Source: Diplosphaera chodatii
Taxonomy: Eukaryota > Chlorophyta > Trebouxiophyceae > Prasiolales > Stichococcaceae
DNA length: 64,000 bases
Direction of reading: 5' to 3'
NCBI GenBank assembly: GCA_032358165.1
Contig: JAALGY010000054.1
Coordinates: forward strand, 2,232,001-2,296,000
Positions 57,306 to 64,000 of this stretch are shown in pieces (position 1 is the stretch's first letter; each line of letters starts with the position of its first letter). Below the pieces are notes generated by a model. That model worked only from the letters and a program-made list of their open reading frames with translations. It searched no databases and was not told the origin of the DNA. The position numbers were made by a program, and so were the translations under genes.

Positions 57306-57715
57306 CTTGGCGCCTGCCTGCCCGCCGGCTGCGCACCCACGCCGTGTTGAAGAGGGCTGGGCAGTCCGCACGCCGGCCCAAGTGCAGCAGGGCAGGGTTT
57401 ATGCCCTTGCAGGGTTTTGGCAAGCTGCTTCCGCTCATCCGCTGGCACTGGTAGAGGCGAGAAGCTCACAAGCATTCAATACGATCTGCAAAGAGCTTGT
57501 CAGCCGTGGATGCCTTTCACTGTGGCTTCAGCCTCTGCTGCCGTGACCTAGGACCCCGCGCGGTCGCAGGGCTGCCTCCAGCCCCATCATCAAAAGACCC
57601 TGGGGGCGGGCAACCGCTCTGTGACAACAGAGCGTCTGAGCTTGCAAGCAGAGTGCGGCTCAGCCATTGACATCGGAATCACCTGCAGAGTCGGTGTCGG
57701 CCAGGGTGGCCCGCC
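57306..57715. promoter_or_regulatory. divergent promoter region
   Basis: 410 bp between the eL20 start (-) and the Pcf11-like start (+). No coding support; must contain both promoters. Confidence 0.5.
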
Positions 57716-60700
57716 ATGGCGGCGCTGCTGGAGTTCCTTCAAGAGTATGTGGAGCAGCTCGGAGAGCTGACGTCGCCGGTGAAAGCGAAGATCAACAGCC
57801 TCACAATGCTCGCTGCGGAGGAGGCGGCTGCGAACCCGGCGGCCGCCCCGTCCATTGCCGCCGCCATTGAGAAGCGCATCCATATGGTGAGACCGGGTGC
57901 ATCGAATTGGATGTGTCAGAAAGATCCAGCATGCATGGCACTTTGAACGTCGTCACATACGCCGCTGCACCATGCAGTGACTTGAACATGCTCAGTGGCC
58001 TGCTGCATGCTGCTGATGCCGTCGTAGCGGAGCAATATTCTGTGAGCTGATATCCTCATGTCATGCACGCAGGCGCCTGCAAGTGCAAAGCTGCCGGCGT
58101 TGTTCCTGCTGGACAGCATCGCGAAGAACGCTAGAGAGCCCTTCATTCAGATCTTCTCACGCAACCTGCCCGAGGTACTCGAGTGTGATGCACTCTGTAG
58201 GCGCCGCTATGTTGTGTCAACGCAGCGTTTGTCGATCCAATTGTTACATGTCAGTGTAGCTTGTGAAATATCCTGCGCAAACAGCAAACACTCTGCAAGT
58301 TGTGCACACTTGCGATGGCATGCTTTTTGGGTGCTGTCGTATACAGAGTCAAGTGCTGACTTCGCATGGGCAGGTGTTCCTGGTTGCCTGGGAGACGTGC
58401 TTGGCAGACCGCGCCACCCTGCAGCGGGTGCTCCTCACCTGGGATCGCGTCTTCCCGCCGCAGCCGCTGGAGAGCATCCGCCAGCGTGCCGGTCTGGCGC
58501 CCAGCCTGGCGTCTGGTGCCCCACCCGCCGTTGCTGCCGCCGGCCCTGCTGCAGCTGCAGCACCGCAGCCTGCAGCACAGATGGCAGCGCAGCTCGCCGT
58601 GCAGCCGGCTGCGGCGTCTTCAGCCCTCGCAGCGCTGCAGGCCGCCCTGCTGGGGCCCGCCGCAGCGGCGCAGCGGCCGCCGCCGATGCAGCGTGAGCCG
58701 GCCAGCCTGCGGCCTGTGGGCCACGAGCAGCCCCACGCTGCGCAGCCGCTGCCTGTGCCACCGACGCTGCCGCAGCCAGGGCCGCCCCCACCGGCAGCGG
58801 CAGCCGCCGCAGGTCGCGGGAAGCTGGGCGCCGACCAGATCGCGGCGCTGCGTGAGGCGGCGGCCGCTCGCCTGGCTGCTGCACGTGCGCCGAGGCCTCA
58901 GCCGCAGCAGCACCGCGGGCAGCCGCGGACCCAGCCGTGGCAGCATCGGGACCCACACCAGCAGGCATTGCCGACGCCTGTGCCTGGGCGTGGCAGGGAG
59001 TACGAGCCGACGATGCCCGGGGCGGCTGGTGGCAACGCGCTGCGCCCCGACCAGATGTCGCAGCTAGAGGCCCTTCTCAAGTCTCTTGCGCAGGGCACCG
59101 GCTCCCTCCCAGTTGGGACTGCCCCAGCGCAGCCAGCAGCGCCCACCAGCAGCCACGCGCCATCGGCGGACGAACTCTGGTCGCCAGCAGCGCTGAAGGT
59201 GCGTTCCTGCCCAGGCCCGTCGCATGTTCTGTGTGATGTGATGGCATGGTGTGTGCTTGCCTTGCATGTGGGTATCAAACCGTGAAACAAGAGGAGGTGC
59301 GCAAAGCTGGAAGCTCAAGAGTGCCGTGTCGTGAGGCAGCTCCGACCCACTGTTCATGGGAAGGTGGTCTAATGTGGTTTCGTGGGGGTGGTTGCAGCCC
59401 TGTGTGCTGTGTAAGCATCAAATACACGACGCCATTGTTGCCATACCAGTCAATCCGGACCCAGTGTACCGACTCAGCAAGATTGCCCAGCACTATCGCT
59501 GAATTTGCACACGAGTCGAGCCTGGGCACCGAGCATGCTTGCACCACATCCTCGGTATCAGGACTTGAGGTTTGCATGCACCATCCGTCATGAATCAATT
59601 GACGGAATATCTGGCGGTGATCCGAGATTATTCGATGAAGTAGAATGCCGCCATCATCCCTGCACATCCGTTGTGTGATGTTCCGATGGTTGTATGTGTT
59701 GGTTGCAAGATACGATCAGCAACTTGAGTGCCGTTGCAAAGCAGTCATGTCTCTGCACGTTGTCAGACGCAGCACACTGGGGCAAACATGGGGAGTAAAC
59801 CGTGCTGCACATGTGCATGTGCCAGCCACATCTCAGCGAGATACACAACGTGAACGCTCAAGGCACATTGATGGACATCACGTTAGTGCCACCGTTTTGA
59901 CAATTACTGCAGGAGCGGAACCCGGCAGCAGTGGACGCACTGCTGAAGTCATCAGAGGCGCTGCTGCCGGCGCAGCTGGACCGCGCCTTTGCAGCGAAGC
60001 GGCGAGCGCGCGCCCGCGGGACTGCAGTGGCGTCACGCACCTGGTTCCCCTCCCCCTCGGCCTGGCTGGCGGGCGCTGCACCGGAGGCGGACCCCGGCGC
60101 TGCCTTTGGCCAGCAGGTACAGACTGCTCACCGCTTTGATCACAGCGCTGTGCACTCGCTATGAGACCAGGGCTGTCCAGAGCCAAACAGCTACCGCAGT
60201 CGGTGTAACCGATGACGGGACACGAGTGTGCATCCACTGTGAGTGAACACGGCTGAGTTGTGTCAGCGGTCTGCATTGCACAGGCAGAGATGGCAGAGGA
60301 GGCGCCCGTCATGCAGAGCGTCGCTGCGGATGACGCGCAGACGCAGTGTGCGCTTTCAGGTCAGCGCTGACTCAGCTTCAGCATGAGGCCACATGCCGAG
60401 AAGCACCATCGTTCAGGGGACACACCTCGAACGAAACACAAAGTGTTGCATCACCGTCATGCACTTGGTGGCTCAAAAACAACGTGCTTCGAGCAGCCCA
60501 CTAAGTGTGGATTTGCAGGCGAGAAGTTTGAGACCTTTTGGGACGATGAGCTGCAGCAGTGGCGGTACAAGGACGCCAGGCGTCTGGATGTTGCAGAGGC
60601 GGCGAGGTGAGGCGGCTTCACCGCATGCATACCTCTGCAAACGAAGGGATCCGAAAGGCGTTCTGGAGCGTCAGATGCTTCTTGTGCAGAGTGCAGAGTG

Positions 60701-61292
60701 CAGAGTAGTTGCCTCGGTAGTGAATACATTGTGGTGCTGCAGGTATGGCGTGCCAGAGGGGGCCATCGTGCTGGTGTCAGCGCTGAGCGCTGCAGACCCG
60801 CAGCCGGTGGCCGCAGCCCCAATCCCGGCGGCAGATGACGACAGCGGTGCTGGTGCAGCACTGGAAGCAGCAGTGCAGGACGAGGCAGCCGCACCAGATG
60901 GCACAGGCAATCTGGCAGGCGTAACAGCAGGCGCAGCCTCTGCAGCTGATCTCGCCACAACAGCGGCAGCACCAGGCGCCCCGGCAGTCGAGAACGGTCC
61001 TTCAGCAGCTGCAAATGTCAAAGCAGAGCCCGAAATGGTGGATCAGCTGTCCGCTGGCGAGTCAGTTGGCAACGTGCTGGAGGCAGGGACTGGTGCGGAA
61101 GTGCCGGATGTTAAGGCTGCAACAGGAGCGAATGGCAGCCCACAGGCACCAGTGCGGCTCAGCAGTGGCATGGCAGGTGCCTCTGCAGATGAAGCCGTGC
61201 AAGCCGTCGTGGGCAGCAAGCGGCCTCTGGATGAGGCCCTGGCCGCTGCAGATGGGCCCCCGCTTGCAAAAGTCAAGCGGGAGGCTTTCTAG
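57716..61292 (+). CDS. PCF11: Pcf11-like mRNA 3'-end processing factor
   Basis: CTD-interacting-domain protein of the pre-mRNA cleavage and polyadenylation machinery. Seven exons close to 671 residues: 57716-57886, 58073-58174, 58374-59198, 59913-60116, 60284-60359, 60519-60606, 60743-61292. Residues 1-about 125 are the CID (LLEFLQEYVEQLGELTSPVK; KLPALFLLDSIAKNAREPFI; VFLVAWETCLADR), which in Pcf11 binds phosphorylated RNA polymerase II CTD. A long Ala/Pro/Gln-rich linker follows, then a C-terminal region: SRTWFPSPSAWLAG (residues about 407-420) and CALSGEKFETFWDDELQQWR (from C456). The first zinc finger expected before SRTWF has lost its Cys and His ligands, and the second reads CxxS in place of CxxC. 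The last 190 residues are Ala-rich and end in a basic KRPLDEA/KVKREAF stretch. Nuclear. Confidence 0.87.
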
Positions 61293-61613
61293 ATGCAAGT
61301 ATTGTTGGTCATACGTAATACTATGGCGGTTCAAAAGTTCGCGCCGCCACTCTCAATCGCAAGCATCTAGGTTTGACAGAATTAATTGGATGCGTGGATG
61401 CATGCGGTACCTTCAGCCCTGGTGGGCGGTGACGTACATGGCTCAGTTCAATTAGTTGGCTTAACTTCTAGCACTACATCCACAAAGCTGCTCGAGGAGC
61501 TGTGCGTGCATCGACACTGCAGCTGCAAGCTTGTTCTACACGCCTAGCTGCCTGACTGTGGGCCAGCTGACAGCATGCCACTGCTGGGCAACCCTCCAAG
61601 ACGTCACCGCTGG
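61293..61613. other. convergent 3' intergenic region
   Basis: Between the stops of the Pcf11-like gene (+) and QCR9 (-). No supported gene. Confidence 0.5.
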
Positions 61614-62161
61614 TCATTCGTCATCATCGCCACCATCCTCCTCGCCGCCGCCTGTCTTTATGTGTTTGAACAGCTTCTGCAGCAACAAAACATCCAGTCA
61701 GAACAAGTGTGTGGTGGGAAACTACCACCGATTGTGCCAGCAAGCGGCTGATGGCTCGCATGGGGACTGATAAGGTGCGCACCCCCTTGTTGTTCTCCTC
61801 CCACGCCCTGTTGAAGGCGCCGTTCACTGCCTGTGTCAGCACAACGAGGCATGATACGATGACTGAGCAGCCACCTACAGGCCGGTCTGACGGCAATGGC
61901 ACAGGAGCAAGCGATCTGCCCACGGCCGCACGTCTGGCGCGGGGTGTTGACTTACCCGCTCCCCCAGGATGGCCCCGCCAAAGATGAAGACGAGGTATAT
62001 GCTATTCCTTTTCATCAACGCCTGCAGCAACGGCAACGTACTCAGGGGTCACTTAGCTCGCAGCCTACAATAGCCCATCATTGGCTGCAGTGCTTCTGTA
62101 GTCCTCATCATATCATCCAGCCAATGCTCACATTATAGCCAGCGTCGAGTAGGCCCGACAT
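61614..62161 (-). CDS. QCR9: cytochrome bc1 complex subunit 9 (QCR9/UQCR10)
   Basis: Small single-span subunit of mitochondrial respiratory complex III. Four short exons in phase give 68 residues. Exon 1 ends at the donor after MSGLLDAGYN (62132-62161). The second, near 61955-62020, is ALMKRNSIYLVFIFGGAILG then ER, with the transmembrane helix. The third, near 61783-61830, is AVNGAFNRAWEENNKG. The last (61614-about 61676) starts KLFKHIK and ends in an acidic Gly/Glu/Asp tail. RNSxY, GAxxGER and W-x-x-N-N-x-G match the QCR9 pattern, and GKLFKHIK matches UQCR10. The acidic tail (GGGEEDGGDDDE) extends beyond the usual end of the family. Each exon is too short to stand out alone. It diverges from U2AF35 (556 bp between starts). 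Confidence 0.85.
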
Positions 62162-62717
62162 GGCTGCCGAACGCTGCGCCATCCCGGCGCTCTGCACGCT
62201 GCACCCCGGGGGTGAATCGCCCTAAATCCCTGCTGGGTGTGCAACTCCTGCCAGCACAGTGAAATGCGCACAGCACGACCACACGCAGCTGTTGCGCCGC
62301 CGATCAACAGTGTCCTGCAGGGGATATGCGTTATAAGCTGGCACTGTGCGCCGGTCCGGACGGGCGGACGCTGTTGCTAGTGTCTAGAGCTTTGGAGGAG
62401 CATCCAGGGCATACTGCCGTAAACCTCCCACGGCAGCTGCACGAGCTAAGCCTCCCCGGCCTCTGCTGGGCGGGCAGAATGCTGTTCCCCGTGTTGATTG
62501 GCGTGCGTAGAAACTTGAGAACTCCACCTGTGTGTGGGCTGTGCCCTATCTGTGCAAAACCATCTGGGTCGATAGACGAGAAGTTCACATCTGGACTCGG
62601 CAGCCACTGTTAGGTCCTATCAGGGGACAGGCGGTACGCAACTATCAAGGAGGGCCTCAAGCATTGAGCTGCTGTCAGTGTAGTCCACAGTGTTGGCGGG
62701 GGTGACAGGCGGCCACC
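62162..62717. promoter_or_regulatory. divergent promoter region
   Basis: 556 bp between the QCR9 start (-) and the U2AF35 start (+). No coding support; it contains both promoters and leaders. Confidence 0.45.
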
Positions 62718-64000
62718 ATGGCCGAACATTTGGCGTCCATCTTCGGAACAGAGAAGGATCGTGTCAACTGCCCCTTTTACTTCAAGATTGGGGCGTGCCG
62801 GCATGGCGACCGCTGCTCGCGCATCCACAACAAGCCCACCATCAGCCAGACGCTGCTGCTGCAGAACATGTACCAGAACCCCATGATGTCCATGGCGCCC
62901 GGCGCCGATGGCCTGCCGCCCCAGATGGATCCCCGTGCCAGCCAGGAGCATTTCGAGGACTTCTACGAGGACGTGTTCGAGGAGATGGCGCAGTACGGCG
63001 AGATTGAGAACCTGAATGTGTGCGACAACGTGGCGGACCACATGGTCGGCTCCGTATACATCAAGTTCATCGATGAGGGCGCTGCTGCGCTCGCGCTCCA
63101 GGGCCTGCAGGGCCGCTTCTACGCGGGGCGCCCCATCAACATCGAGTTCTCGCCCGTCACGGACTTCCGGGAGGCTACGTGCCGGCAGTACGAGGAGAAC
63201 ACGTGCACGCGCGGCGGTTACTGCAACTTCATGCACCTGCGCCCCATCTCGCGTGACCTGCGCAAGCAGCTGTTCGGCCGCTACAAGCGCCGCGAGGGCG
63301 ACGGGCGGGACGACAGGTGCGCAGGATCTTCTTGAGTGTTGCCACCCCTCGTCATGGTGCCTGCTATCGCCTTTTTTAACATGGCAAGGGCGTGTCGACA
63401 CCCGCACTCGGCAGCACAGCACCCTGCGCCGTCTTGCTGGCCGTGTCTGCTGCAACTGCAACTGACACCTCACTGTGTTCGACAGGGACCGGGGCAGGGA
63501 TGCGGGCCGCAGCGGCGGCGGCGGCGGCGGGCGGCCCGACTTCCACGACCGCGGGCGCCAGAACGATCGGTCGGGCGGGCGCGGGCAGCGCGAGTCCTCC
63601 GCAGAGCGCCGCGCCAAGATCGCCTCCTGGAACAAGGTGCGCAGCCTACACCCTGCAGGGCGCAGTGCATCAGCTGCCAATCTCCTGAGAGGCGGGGAGT
63701 CTGATGAGCTCGCTGCTCGCTGCTCATCTGCTCTGTGTTCAGCAATGACCCCTCGAATGGCATGTGACGAAAAGGTGAAGCGTTTGCAGAGCTCGGTGAG
63801 TGATCACTGCAAGAGAGGCTGACAGCTGCGCAATGCCACCCACAGGAGAAGCGGCCAGAGCCCGGGCCACCTGCAGGCGGAGGCTACGGTGCACCGGCTG
63901 CAGCAGCGTACGGCGGCGGCAACACCATCTCCGCAGGGCCGCAGGCGCCGCCGGGGGGATACCCAGGGGCGCCGCCGCCCCAGGGTGGCTACAACCCGGC
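62718..64000 (+). CDS. U2AF1: U2AF small subunit (U2AF35), 3' end beyond window
   Basis: Splicing factor that recognises the AG at the 3' splice site as partner of U2AF65. Exon 1 (62718-63316) starts in a strong ccaccATGG context with [20 protein letters not shown]. It contains the first CCCH zinc finger ([20 protein letters not shown]), the U2AF-homology RRM ([33 protein letters not shown]) and the second CCCH finger ([19 protein letters not shown]). Exon 2 (63486-63636) encodes a DR/G-rich stretch ending [10 protein letters not shown]. Exon 3 (63846 to the window edge) is Pro/Gly/Ala-rich. A classic long RS domain is replaced by RDR and Gly-rich sequence. The phase is intact; the stop lies outside the window. 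Confidence 0.96.

Noticed and set aside
1..64000. tRNA, rRNA, CRISPR, insertion sequences and transposase genes
   Set aside because: I scanned for cloverleaf-like T-loop motifs, direct-repeat arrays and transposase motifs and saw none convincing. tRNAscan-SE and a repeat search would be decisive.

Overview
This window looks like nuclear DNA from a green alga, probably a Chlorella-like trebouxiophyte. The grounds are GC-rich, intron-dense genes with short exons, GT(GC)-AG introns with gtgcgt/gtgagt-type donors, and plant-type gene families (REF/SRPP lipid-droplet protein, HDA9/POWERDRESS-like pair, DRP1-like dynamin, plastid-targeted proteins) next to eukaryotic ribosomal and spliceosomal genes. 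The clade is inferred from gene content, not from a marker gene. No operons, CRISPR arrays, insertion sequences, rRNA or convincing tRNA genes were seen.

Layout, left to right. 305-2972 (+) is a PLP-dependent class I/II aminotransferase. 3719-9589 (-) is a plastid-targeted CASTOR/POLLUX/PEC-type ion channel. 11197-14390 (+) encodes an unusual protein: an MLKL-type N-terminal helical bundle, then a RING/U-box-like module, then TPRs. 15130-27988 (-) is a very large NCoR/SMRT/POWERDRESS-like SANT corepressor with polyQ and Ala/Pro-rich tracts. 28861-32100 (+) is a class I HDA9/HDAC3-type histone deacetylase, head-to-head with the corepressor. 32718-34230 (-) is a truncated dynamin G-domain copy. 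34758-36326 (-) is a weakly supported unknown gene. 37000-41996 (-) is the full DRP1-like dynamin. 43397-44564 (-) is ribosomal protein eL21. 46068-48482 (+) is a REF/SRPP/LDAP lipid-droplet protein. 50341-50832 (+) is a tentative small basic protein. 51222-51512 (-) is a 96-residue orphan. 52152-54033 (+) is an atypical short-chain dehydrogenase. 54665-55231 (+) is a DnaJ-type zinc-finger membrane protein. 55556-57305 (-) is ribosomal protein eL20. 57716-61292 (+) is a Pcf11-like cleavage/polyadenylation factor. 61614-62161 (-) is the QCR9/UQCR10 subunit of complex III. 62718-64000+ (+) is U2AF35, cut by the window end.

The most striking feature is the divergent pair at 15130-32100. In animals HDAC3 needs the SANT-domain corepressor NCoR/SMRT, and in Arabidopsis HDA9 works with the NCoR-like SANT protein POWERDRESS. 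Here the two probable partners start 872 bp apart on opposite strands and may share a promoter. The second notable item is the MLKL-NTD/RING-U-box/TPR protein, a domain combination I do not recognise as a described protein. Exon boundaries were read by eye from GT(GC)/AG signals and reading-frame phase; for several genes the phase sums close exactly to a stop codon.
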